Positions 1 through 5,029 of a DNA stretch of 7,235 nt are shown here, piece by piece. Location of the stretch: positions 1-7,235 of the forward strand of contig JBFHJN010000095.1 in NCBI GenBank assembly GCA_041595875.1, read 5' to 3'. The notes below the pieces were generated by a model, which did not search any database, was not told where the DNA came from, and saw only the letters and a list, made by a program, of their open reading frames with translations. How positions within the stretch are numbered: position 1 is the first letter of the stretch; every line of letters starts with the position of its first letter. Source of the DNA: UBA2279 sp041595875. GTDB taxonomy: Bacteria; Actinomycetota; Coriobacteriia; Anaerosomatales; Anaerosomataceae. A program made the translations under genes and the position numbers.

Positions 1-103
1 ATCCGGGGTGTATGACCTTGAAGTCGAGGACGCCCTGGGAAAAACCTACACGTTGCTGTACGGCGAAGTCGCCGTGACGCGCGAAGTCACCACAACTGCA
101 TAA
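1..103 (+). CDS. C-terminal end of a phage structural-type protein (partial)
   Basis: The reading frame is open from base 2 to the TAA at 101-103, giving the last 33 residues of a gene that starts upstream of the window. The visible part is beta-strand-like: an aromatic/acidic YDLEVED stretch, a turn (ALGKT), a YTLLYGEVAV strand, then an EVTTT tail. This strand-turn-strand ending (tyrosine-rich, '...LL.GEV.V..EVT') resembles the C-termini of small hypothetical proteins near tail genes of siphophages; that resemblance is from memory and not searched. The next gene starts 12 bases downstream, so the two are probably co-transcribed. Function cannot be assigned from this fragment. Confidence 0.7.
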   Translation, partial: SGVYDLEVEDALGKTYTLLYGEVAVTREVTTTA

Positions 104-115
104 AGGAAACACGAA

Positions 116-550
116 ATGGCATCCGCGAACTTCGGAAAATTCGCCCTGGGCCTCGCCGGAGGCAACCACGTCATCGCTACAGACACGCACAAGGCTTTGC
201 TGGTCACGGTGCTACCTGACGAGACGGCGCTGGATACGTGGCAGTTCCGCTCCAGTGTGACGAACGAGCACGCTGCGACCGGTGGGTACACCACGGGCGG
301 TTTCAACGTCACGGTCGACTCGGTTGTCGAGGACACGACGAATAACCGGATCGCGGTTACATACTCCGCGGCTAACCCGACGTACACTGGCGTCACGCTG
401 GCAGGTGTGGTGGGCTGCGTTATCTACAAGGTCGTGGGCACTGCGGGTACGGACCGCGTGATGCACCTCGTCGATTTCGCAGGTACGAAGGGCGTGACGG
501 CAGGTAACTTCACGGTTACGTTCTCGACGCCGTTCTACATCAACCGCTGA
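116..550 (+). CDS. small phage structural-type protein, 144 aa
   Basis: The ATG at 116 is preceded by AAAGGA (102-107) at good spacing, overlapping the stop of the previous gene. The protein is rich in Thr, Val, Gly and Ala with no signal peptide, membrane segment or coiled coil. Motifs in order: an N-terminal KFALGLAGG segment; DTHKALLVTVLPD (about 23-35); a GGYTTGGFNVTV strand pair (about 56-67); an AANPTYTGVTLAGV segment (about 86-99); a strand ending in LVDFAG (about 118-123); and a C-terminal TAGNFTVTFSTPFYINR. This pattern matches a widespread family of small all-beta phage proteins found near head or tail genes and usually left as hypothetical. A decoration or tail-accessory role is inferred, not shown. 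It could equally be part of a baseplate or fiber complex. Being a real late gene is secure; the exact role is not. Confidence 0.8.
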   Translation: MASANFGKFALGLAGGNHVIATDTHKALLVTVLPDETALDTWQFRSSVTNEHAATGGYTTGGFNVTVDSVVEDTTNNRIAVTYSAANPTYTGVTLAGVVGCVIYKVVGTAGTDRVMHLVDFAGTKGVTAGNFTVTFSTPFYINR

Positions 551-562
551 TAGCGCCTCCTC

Positions 563-781
563 GTGGCGCAAATAGTAGCTTTGCCGTGCAGTTTGTGCGG
601 GAGCGGTGCAAAAATACACCACGAGGTGTTTGGGCCGGAGCGAGTGGTGTACTGCATGTGTCGAGAACACCGCTGTGGTGTGCGGGGACCGGAGATCCGG
701 TTCATAACCGGTGAGGTGTTTCCCGACGACGCTGACTTTTTAGCGACAGCCGGGTGGAACAGGTTGCACTACAAGGGATGA
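563..781 (+). CDS. Lar-like restriction-alleviation zinc-ribbon protein, 72 aa
   Basis: A short protein with the Lar/restriction-alleviation zinc-ribbon layout: an N-terminal LPCSLCGS knuckle (C9, C12), a beta hairpin, a second Cys cluster (C31, C33, C38) in a segment ending CGVRGPE, and a C-terminal ATAGWNRL, like the A..WN.. ending of that family. Lar family members are known to modulate type I restriction/modification, but many phage members are untested. The second knuckle is irregular: instead of a clean C-x2-C it has C-x-C-x4-C, so the fourth zinc ligand is ambiguous. The frame opens only after the upstream stop codons at 548-553, so the GTG at 563 is the first usable start. It has no clear Shine-Dalgarno, so translation may be coupled to the preceding gene, whose stop lies 12 bases before. 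Its 3' end carries the ribosome binding site of the next gene. Confidence 0.7.
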   Translation: MAQIVALPCSLCGSGAKIHHEVFGPERVVYCMCREHRCGVRGPEIRFITGEVFPDDADFLATAGWNRLHYKG

Positions 782-782
782 C

Positions 783-1268
783 ATGAGCCAAGTATCAGTA
801 GCCTTCTACATCCCGCACTCGTGGCGAACGCTCCAGGGCATTACCGGCCACGCCATCGCGTGGTGGACGGCGGATGTTGAAGATCGGTTCTCGCATTGCG
901 AGGTCGTCGTCAACGACCCTGAGACGGGCCATCGAGTGTGCCTGTCATCCTCAGCAATGGACGGCGGGTGGCGAGCGAAGCCGGTCGGCAAGGGCAGAGG
1001 CGAGATCGACCTTGAGCAAGACCACTGGGTCATCGTCCCGCAACCCCATGTCTCTCCCGTTCAGGTTTGGAGCGTGTTCCGAAGCCACGAGGGCATGCCT
1101 TACGGCTACGTCGACATCGTGACGAAACAGGTGCTCAACATCCCGTGGGGTGACGCTCGGGGGGATTTCTGCTCGGTCGCTGCGGCCAAGATGCTTGGAA
1201 AGAAGTGGTCGAGGCTCAACGGTATATCGCCGAATGCGACGTATGAATTACTGGCACTCGAACGCTGA
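783..1268 (+). CDS. putative permuted papain-fold (NlpC/P60, YiiX-like) hydrolase, 161 aa
   Basis: The ATG at 783 follows AAGGGA (773-778), which lies inside the end of the Lar-like gene; the stop TGA (779-781) is one base before the start. The N-terminus (SVAFYIPHSWRTLQGITGHAI) has no signal peptide. An RFSHCEVV strand around H38 and a PYGYVDIV...DFCSVAAAKMLG segment around C130 give the His-first, Cys-last order of permuted papain-fold enzymes such as the YaeF/YiiX-like group, in which the FSH.E and YD..G...FCSE motifs hold the active site. Here E is replaced by V after FCS, so the catalytic set is inferred as H38 and C130. Members may be amidases or peptidases; a cell-wall or tail-processing role fits the tail/lysis context but is inference. 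A non-enzymatic structural role is possible. Length (161 aa) suits a single-domain member. Confidence 0.55.
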   Translation: MSQVSVAFYIPHSWRTLQGITGHAIAWWTADVEDRFSHCEVVVNDPETGHRVCLSSSAMDGGWRAKPVGKGRGEIDLEQDHWVIVPQPHVSPVQVWSVFRSHEGMPYGYVDIVTKQVLNIPWGDARGDFCSVAAAKMLGKKWSRLNGISPNATYELLALER

Positions 1269-1277
1269 AGGTACGGC

Positions 1278-1670
1278 ATGGCCGAACTCCTGATAAAAGC
1301 AATCGACGCCACGCACGCCGACCCGGATATAGACCGCCGCGGTTGTTACAAGACCGGGGATGTGGTGGTGGTGCGTGAAGACGGGCACGAGTGGGGCGCG
1401 CTGGAGCGCCCGCCGATTTTCCGAGTGCTGCGCCTGCCGGGCGTCCCCGCGGCGGATGTCGAGGATCTTGCCGCCGAGCAGATCGAGGACGATAACGGCG
1501 TCGTCCAGAGCGATACGTTTCGCCGCCGCGCGTGGCGACTGGATATGGAGCGCCTTCCGGCCGCCGCCCGCGCTGCGCTCGAAAGAGACGGTCAGACTGG
1601 TGTCGCGCGCGGCATCGCGCGTGCGGCGCTGCGCAGAAAGCGCGATAACGTACAACACGCAAAACTCTAG
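1278..1670 (+). CDS. conserved-type small phage protein, 130 aa, with GD..V..DGHEWG motif
   Basis: ATG at 1278 with GAAGGT (1266-1271) overlapping the previous stop. No membrane segment or signal peptide. Visible layout: an N-terminal strand (AELLIKAIDA), a KTGDVVVVREDGHEWG core (25-40), a PPIFRVLRLPGV strand (45-56), an acidic linker (58-72), then a basic RRRAWRLDMERLP motif (82-94) and an Ala/Arg-rich C-terminal helix region. The DGHEWG...F.V...PG combination is familiar from small unnamed proteins near the tail genes of siphophages (recollection, not searched). The next gene repeats the same layout, so the two are probably paralogues. No function can be assigned; a small structural or adaptor protein is the mildest guess. 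Confidence 0.75.
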   Translation: MAELLIKAIDATHADPDIDRRGCYKTGDVVVVREDGHEWGALERPPIFRVLRLPGVPAADVEDLAAEQIEDDNGVVQSDTFRRRAWRLDMERLPAAARAALERDGQTGVARGIARAALRRKRDNVQHAKL

Positions 1671-1673
1671 GAG
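1669..1673 (+). promoter_or_regulatory. Shine-Dalgarno AGGAG deciding the start at 1681
   Basis: AGGAG overlaps the TAG stop of the upstream gene and lies 7 bases before the ATG at 1681. The same frame is open upstream as far as 1360, but that part runs inside the preceding gene and translates to an unnatural Trp/Cys/Arg-rich sequence, so this site marks the true start. Confidence 0.75.
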
Positions 1674-1680
1674 CAGAACA

Positions 1681-2025
1681 ATGAAACTGATGATCTGGAC
1701 CCGCGACGAGGGGTTTACCGACGGTGAATTCAGAGATGGCGACATCTTCCAGGTGTGGCCTGACTCGTGGGAGCCCGGCGCCCGCGAGAAGGAACGTTTT
1801 CTGGTTGTGCAGACCCCGGATTTTGCGGGCGACTGGAATGAGCTGGTGGCGTCCGAATACACCGCCGGCCCAGGCGCCGAGCCGGTGATTCGGCGCATGC
1901 GGAAGTACCGACTCGACTACGCCGCGAAGCTCGACACCGACGAGCTTGCCGCTGCCCGCGACCCGGAGGCCCCTGTCGACCCGATCGTCGGGCGCTTCAC
2001 GCTCGCGGACATCGCCCGAAAGTGA
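1681..2025 (+). CDS. small phage protein, 114 aa, probable paralogue of the preceding gene
   Basis: The start is set by AGGAG at 1669-1673. The protein opens MKLMIWTRDEGF, then RDGDIFQVWPDSWEPGA (18-34), ERFLVVQTPDF (38-48), a mixed linker, and a basic RRMRKYRLDYAAKL segment (71-84) followed by an acidic tail rich in Asp, Glu and Pro. Aligned by eye with the 130-residue neighbour, it keeps GD[VI]..V..D..E.G, then [IR]F.V...P, then RR...[WY]RLD, in the same order and at similar spacing. No signal, membrane segment or known catalytic motif is visible. The role is unknown; co-location and parallel design suggest two versions of one small module, perhaps subunits of the same assembly. The stop TGA overlaps the ATG of the next micro-gene by one base. 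Confidence 0.75.
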   Translation: MKLMIWTRDEGFTDGEFRDGDIFQVWPDSWEPGAREKERFLVVQTPDFAGDWNELVASEYTAGPGAEPVIRRMRKYRLDYAAKLDTDELAAARDPEAPVDPIVGRFTLADIARK

Positions 2026-2111
2026 TGTGGGAGAGCCGGGAGCGCATCGTGCAGGCTGATACGTGCTTCCGCGCGGGCTGCCCACTGCGGAAAAAGACCA
2101 AGGACCGATAG
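2025..2111 (+). CDS. 28-residue coupled micro-gene
   Basis: An ATG at 2025 shares its A with the stop TGA of the previous gene (TGATG), and the frame ends at TAG 2109-2111, directly abutting the ATG of the beta-helix gene at 2112. The 28-residue product starts MWESRERIVQADTCFRAG, has two cysteines (C14, C19) and a basic end rich in Lys and Arg. No strong Shine-Dalgarno precedes it, so translation would rely on termination-reinitiation. Exact filling of the gap between two genes, with overlap on one side and zero spacing on the other, supports a real gene. The alternative is a leader of no coding value whose only job is to carry the AAGGA (2100-2104) of the next gene. Function unknown; the Cys pair might bind a metal. 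Confidence 0.55.
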   Translation: MWESRERIVQADTCFRAGCPLRKKTKDR

Positions 2112-3086
2112 ATGCCGACGAGCGTCACTAGGACTGTGCGCGCCAGCGGAGGCGACTACTCGACGTTGTCGTCGTGGGAGGCGGGTGAGCAGGCGAATCT
2201 GGTATCGCTGGACCAGATTCGCGAGGCGGTCTGTTATAACGACTGGCCGGGCGGCCTGTCTGACGACGTAGTAATCGACGGCTGGACCACGGATGCAACC
2301 AGATATCCGAGAATAACTGTCGCCGAAGGGCATCGGCATCGGGGGTACCCGAAGTCCGGTTTTTACATCAAGAAGGCTTCCTCCGGTACGTCGTCGGTTC
2401 TTGCCAACGGCACGGGCGGCGCATACGCGAGAGTCGAGTGGCTGGACGTCGAGAATGCTTCGACTGTGAGTGGAAGGCACGGAATTCGATCGTTCAGTGC
2501 TACTGGCGTGCTGGTCACGAACTGCCTTTCTAAGACAAACGGCACGGGGTCCAGTTACGCATTTGCAGTGCAGGCGGCAGGGTGTCGGCTGCGGACGTGT
2601 CTGGCGCATGGAAGCGCGGTGGGCGTTTTTGCATCGGTGGCGGACTTCGAGGCACGGGCGGTTGTCGCGGCTGGTTGCGCGACGGGGTTCTCGCTGAGTT
2701 CTTCGCCAACGCTCAAAAACTGCATTGGATTCAATAACACGACGCACGTTACGGGGGGTGACGCAGCGAATTCGTCAAACAATGCTTTCACGGGCGGGGT
2801 TGGCTTTGGCGTCGCGTCGGTAACAGGGATCACTTCCGCCAGTTTCGTAAGCTCTGCGTCAAATGATTTCCACTTGGTGGCCGGTGCTACCTCATTGCGC
2901 GGTGCTGGAGCAAACCTTTTCAGCGAGGGGGTGACGATCGATATCGACGGGGATGCGCGGCCGAGCAGTGGCGCATGGGATATCGGTCTAGATCAATACG
3001 TGGCATCAGCCCCGTCATCCCTCAACGTCGCCGCCAGCAACATCACGTCGAGCGGCGCCCGCGCAACCGTGACGTTGGTGTTCTGA
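2112..3086 (+). CDS. phage appendage protein with right-handed beta-helix-like domain, 324 aa
   Basis: ATG at 2112 with AAGGA at 2100-2104. The N-terminal part has a SGGDYSTLSSWEAG motif (about 12-25), a CYNDW segment (41-45) and GWTTDATRYPRITV (57-70), a combination typical of phage and prophage fiber-type proteins with a parallel beta-helix. Residues about 105-250 are Gly/Ser/Ala/Asn-rich with short strands and Cys or Asn-Cys positions (C138, C163, C189, C204) recurring roughly once per coil, as in beta-helix ladders. A DIDGDARPSSGAWDIG turn (277-292) closes the helix, as in related proteins. After it, about 32 residues look like the first strands of a fibronectin-III-like domain, ending abruptly in TVTLVF. 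It is probably a virion appendage acting at the cell surface. No polysaccharide-degrading site is recognisable. The next gene starts after a single base, so the pair may form one fiber. Confidence 0.8.
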   Translation: MPTSVTRTVRASGGDYSTLSSWEAGEQANLVSLDQIREAVCYNDWPGGLSDDVVIDGWTTDATRYPRITVAEGHRHRGYPKSGFYIKKASSGTSSVLANGTGGAYARVEWLDVENASTVSGRHGIRSFSATGVLVTNCLSKTNGTGSSYAFAVQAAGCRLRTCLAHGSAVGVFASVADFEARAVVAAGCATGFSLSSSPTLKNCIGFNNTTHVTGGDAANSSNNAFTGGVGFGVASVTGITSASFVSSASNDFHLVAGATSLRGAGANLFSEGVTIDIDGDARPSSGAWDIGLDQYVASAPSSLNVAASNITSSGARATVTLVF

Positions 3087-3087
3087 T

Positions 3088-4263
3088 ATGGCCGATCTCT
3101 ATCTCGCCGTAGCCTCAACCGCTGCCACACTCACATGGAGCCCAGGCGGCGGCTGGACGGGCGGCACGGTCGTCTATCAGGACGGCCCGGAGACGAGCCC
3201 GACCGACACGACGCCGCACGTATTCACGCCGGACGCGAGCGGGCTGTCTGCTTCGACCCCGTACAAACTGTGGGCGGTGTGGTGGGACGGCAGTACGCAG
3301 GTTGGGCCTTATGCGAGCGCCGAGTTTACGACGGCGAGCGCGACAGAGACAGCAACCGGTGCTCTGACGGCGGCTACACTGGTCGCCCCGACTGGCGCAT
3401 CCGCAGCATCTGTAACAGCAGCCGGCGCATTCGCAGCGATCTCACTAACGACCCCAACAGGCACATCTGCGACAGTCGTAGCGGCTACGGGAGACCTGAC
3501 GGTTGTTGCGCTTACGGCCCCAACAGGTACGCACGCTGTTGAGAGCACAGCCACTGGCGATCTCGCCGTTGTCAGTCTTGCCGCACCGACAGGTACTGCG
3601 GACACGGCCGACACCACCACCGCGACCGGTGATCTGGCAGCGGTTTCGCTCACGGCTCCTACCGGCACACACGCCGCGACAGCTACAGGTACAGGTGACT
3701 TCGCGGTAGTTTCGCTTGCTGCACCTACTGGTACAGCAGATACGGTGGATACGACGGTTGCCACAGGCGCCCTCGCCGCTGTCACGCTTGTTGCACCTAC
3801 TGGTACGTCTGCTCAGGCAGCCACGGCGACGGGTGCGCTCGCTGCAGCTACGCTCACGGCCCCGACTGGTACGGGCGAAGGACTGGCAGAAGACATCGCC
3901 ACCGGTGCGCTGGCAGCAATTACGCTCACCTCCCCGACTGCTGCGACCGCACAAGCGACGACGGTCACCGCCACCGTTTCGTCGATGTCGCTCACGGCCC
4001 CGACCGGCGAGGTGACGACGTTCGTTGTTACTACGGCAGATGGGGTGCTTGTACCGCTGACGCTAACGGCACCAGAGGGAACTCATGGTGTAGATGTTGT
4101 CGGACAGGGAGCGATGGCCGGTGTGCTCCTGTCCGCCCCGCGGGCGATTGCCGGTGACGCTGCGTTGCTCGGAAGGCTCAGAGAACATGTATCCGTGCGG
4201 ACATATGACGCAGTTGTAAGTGCGCGCACACACGACGGCACCATCGTCGTAAGGAGTCGGTAG
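3088..4263 (+). CDS. tandem-repeat fiber-type protein, 391 aa, with N-terminal Fn3-like domain
   Basis: Starts one base after the stop of the beta-helix gene (TGATATG) without a clear Shine-Dalgarno, so coupled reinitiation is likely. Residues 1-85 look like a fibronectin-III-like beta sandwich (LTWSPGGGW strand at 15-23, YKLWAVWW at 59-66, then FTTA). Residues about 91-362 are twelve copies of a G[AD]LAAV[ST]LTAPTGT-type motif; the motif prolines are at 101, 123, 145, 167, 191, 213, 237, 259, 283, 305, 329 and 351. The composition is extreme: Ala, Thr, Val, Gly and Leu dominate and Lys is almost absent (K60 only). The C-terminal 30 residues switch to a charged 9-residue repeat (R371, R380, R389) ending VVRSR. 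No signal peptide or membrane segment. Inferred to be a fibrous virion appendage or linker. The position between a beta-helix protein and the lysis genes supports this, but it could be a different surface-exposed virion part. Confidence 0.8.
   Translation: MADLYLAVASTAATLTWSPGGGWTGGTVVYQDGPETSPTDTTPHVFTPDASGLSASTPYKLWAVWWDGSTQVGPYASAEFTTASATETATGALTAATLVAPTGASAASVTAAGAFAAISLTTPTGTSATVVAATGDLTVVALTAPTGTHAVESTATGDLAVVSLAAPTGTADTADTTTATGDLAAVSLTAPTGTHAATATGTGDFAVVSLAAPTGTADTVDTTVATGALAAVTLVAPTGTSAQAATATGALAAATLTAPTGTGEGLAEDIATGALAAITLTSPTAATAQATTVTATVSSMSLTAPTGEVTTFVVTTADGVLVPLTLTAPEGTHGVDVVGQGAMAGVLLSAPRAIAGDAALLGRLREHVSVRTYDAVVSARTHDGTIVVRSR
3358..4173 (+). repeat. twelve coding repeats with 46-residue (138-base) super-period
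   Basis: Twelve protein repeats, each with an 11-residue core ending in Pro (type GDLAAVSLTAP) followed by TGT and a variable Ala/Thr/Asp segment. Proline-to-proline spacing is 22, 22, 22, 24, 22, 24, 22, 24, 22, 24, 22. From the third copy the array is therefore five 46-residue dimers starting at 3490, 3628, 3766, 3904 and 4042. The first two dimers are the most alike in protein, sharing APTGTHA in the short half and VVSLAAPTGTADT in the long half. The copies differ at many third codon positions, so the repeat is much clearer in protein than in DNA. The last three copies are the most diverged. Confidence 0.9.
4251..4256 (+). promoter_or_regulatory. strong Shine-Dalgarno AAGGAG with long spacing before the holin
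   Basis: AAGGAG lies within the last codons of the repeat-protein gene. It is separated from the holin ATG at 4269 by 12 bases, longer than the usual 5-9. No start codon sits closer. The strong core with poor spacing could hold holin synthesis to a moderate level; this is inference. Confidence 0.6.
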
Positions 4264-4268
4264 CGTAG

Positions 4269-4574
4269 ATGTCGGACAGCTTTATGGTCTTCGTGAAAGA
4301 GAATCTTTCAGCGCTATACGCTACAGGGTTGTCTCTTTACGGAGGGATAGCCCACTACGCGCTGCGTGTGAGGGAAGGGGAAAAGCCGTCCTGGTCGAGT
4401 GCGTTGGCTAGTGGGGTGCTGTGTATGTTTTGCGGACACATCAGCTATTTTGTGTGTGGCAAGCTAGGAATCGTGGGGTACGACATGGCATTGGTTGTCG
4501 CAACATCGGCATTTGCAGGGGTACCTGCGCTGAAACGGGTACTCAAAGAGAAAGCCGGCATTGACTTGGGATAA
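4269..4574 (+). CDS. phage holin, 101 aa, LydA/holin superfamily III-like
   Basis: A small hydrophobic protein directly upstream of the lysis genes. Three hydrophobic stretches are visible: about 13-31 (moderate, LSALYATGLSLYGGIAHYA), about 42-66 and about 70-88, ending in a charged tail (KRVLKEKAG). The YGG.AHYAL....GEKPSW...L.SG...F.G...Y..C...G pattern matches, from memory, LydA-type phage holins (holin superfamily III). Holins oligomerise in the inner membrane and open holes that release or activate the endolysin at a set time. A second in-frame ATG (codon 6, position 4284) would allow a slightly shorter form, but no good ribosome binding site supports it. The next gene starts two bases after the stop. 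A membrane role is secure from hydrophobicity; the holin call rests also on context. Confidence 0.8.
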   Translation: MSDSFMVFVKENLSALYATGLSLYGGIAHYALRVREGEKPSWSSALASGVLCMFCGHISYFVCGKLGIVGYDMALVVATSAFAGVPALKRVLKEKAGIDLG

Positions 4575-4576
4575 AA

Positions 4577-5026
4577 ATGACGACGAACCGTTTTATTGAC
4601 CTAGTTGTTGTTTCAGCACTGCTCGTGCTTGGTCCGGCAGTGTTCGTTACGGTGGTAGGGCCGTGGATTGACAAGCGGCACCCTGTCGTTGACCCCTTCG
4701 TGGTCGTGAGTAACACACGGGTAGGCGACCACATGCTTATGAGTGGGTGGTTATACAAGGCAAGGGAGTGTGCACCCGCGGCTATTTACGCGGTGGTGTA
4801 TATGCCTAAATCGCTCCCGCGTATCGTAGACATTGAGTTTCTCGAACGGTTGGAGCCGCGCGGCCATCTGGTGTCTCGTCCCAAGGGGCCGCAGTTGTGG
4901 GGGCCGTGGCGTGCTGCTGTGCCAGAAGGCGCCGAGCGCGTAGACTTGCATACGGCACACAGGTGCCACCCGTTCTGGACAACGACCGCTACACACGCCT
5001 TGTGGCGCAAATCCGAGGAGACGTGA
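4577..5026 (+). CDS. one-pass membrane protein in the lysis cassette, 149 aa
   Basis: ATG at 4577, two bases after the holin stop, so probably translationally coupled. One strong N-terminal membrane segment (about 8-29, LVVVSALLVLGPAVFVTVVG) is followed by WIDKRHP and a soluble beta-rich domain to residue 149. That domain holds GWLYKARECAPA (57-68), a PKGPQLWGPWRAAVPEGA segment (102-119) and AHRCHPFW (127-134), with only two cysteines (C65 and C130), which could form a disulfide if the domain is periplasmic. It resembles unnamed phage/prophage membrane proteins with an R..CP...R..G....PGP...G...VP.GA...Y.C.P.HP.W design (recollection). Position between holin and endolysin is where an inner-membrane spanin often lies, but it lacks the long periplasmic coiled coil of Rz and has no lipobox. 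Function is unknown; an accessory lysis role is inferred from position. Confidence 0.7.
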   Translation: MTTNRFIDLVVVSALLVLGPAVFVTVVGPWIDKRHPVVDPFVVVSNTRVGDHMLMSGWLYKARECAPAAIYAVVYMPKSLPRIVDIEFLERLEPRGHLVSRPKGPQLWGPWRAAVPEGAERVDLHTAHRCHPFWTTTATHALWRKSEET

Positions 5027-5029
5027 TAT

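Noticed and set aside
1216..2747. Long - strand open frames (1216-2085 and 1917-2747)
   Set aside because: They lie opposite well-supported + strand genes, give Arg/Pro/Ser-rich translations without recognisable motifs, and are the usual shadow frames of high-GC DNA.
3076..3092. Programmed frameshift joining the beta-helix and repeat genes at TTC-TGA
   Set aside because: No slippery heptamer or downstream structure is evident, and the downstream frame is closed a few codons upstream (TGA at 3070). Stop-start reinitiation explains the layout more simply.
3309..3954. Long open frames on the - strand and in other + frames across the repeat region
   Set aside because: They mirror the repeats of the + strand gene. 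The translations are low-complexity Ala/Val/Ser or Arg/Cys-rich, have no ribosome binding sites, and run against the operon.
4284..4286. Second in-frame ATG of the holin as a dual-start antiholin
   Set aside because: Possible in principle, but no ribosome binding site or extra charged residue pattern distinguishes the two forms.
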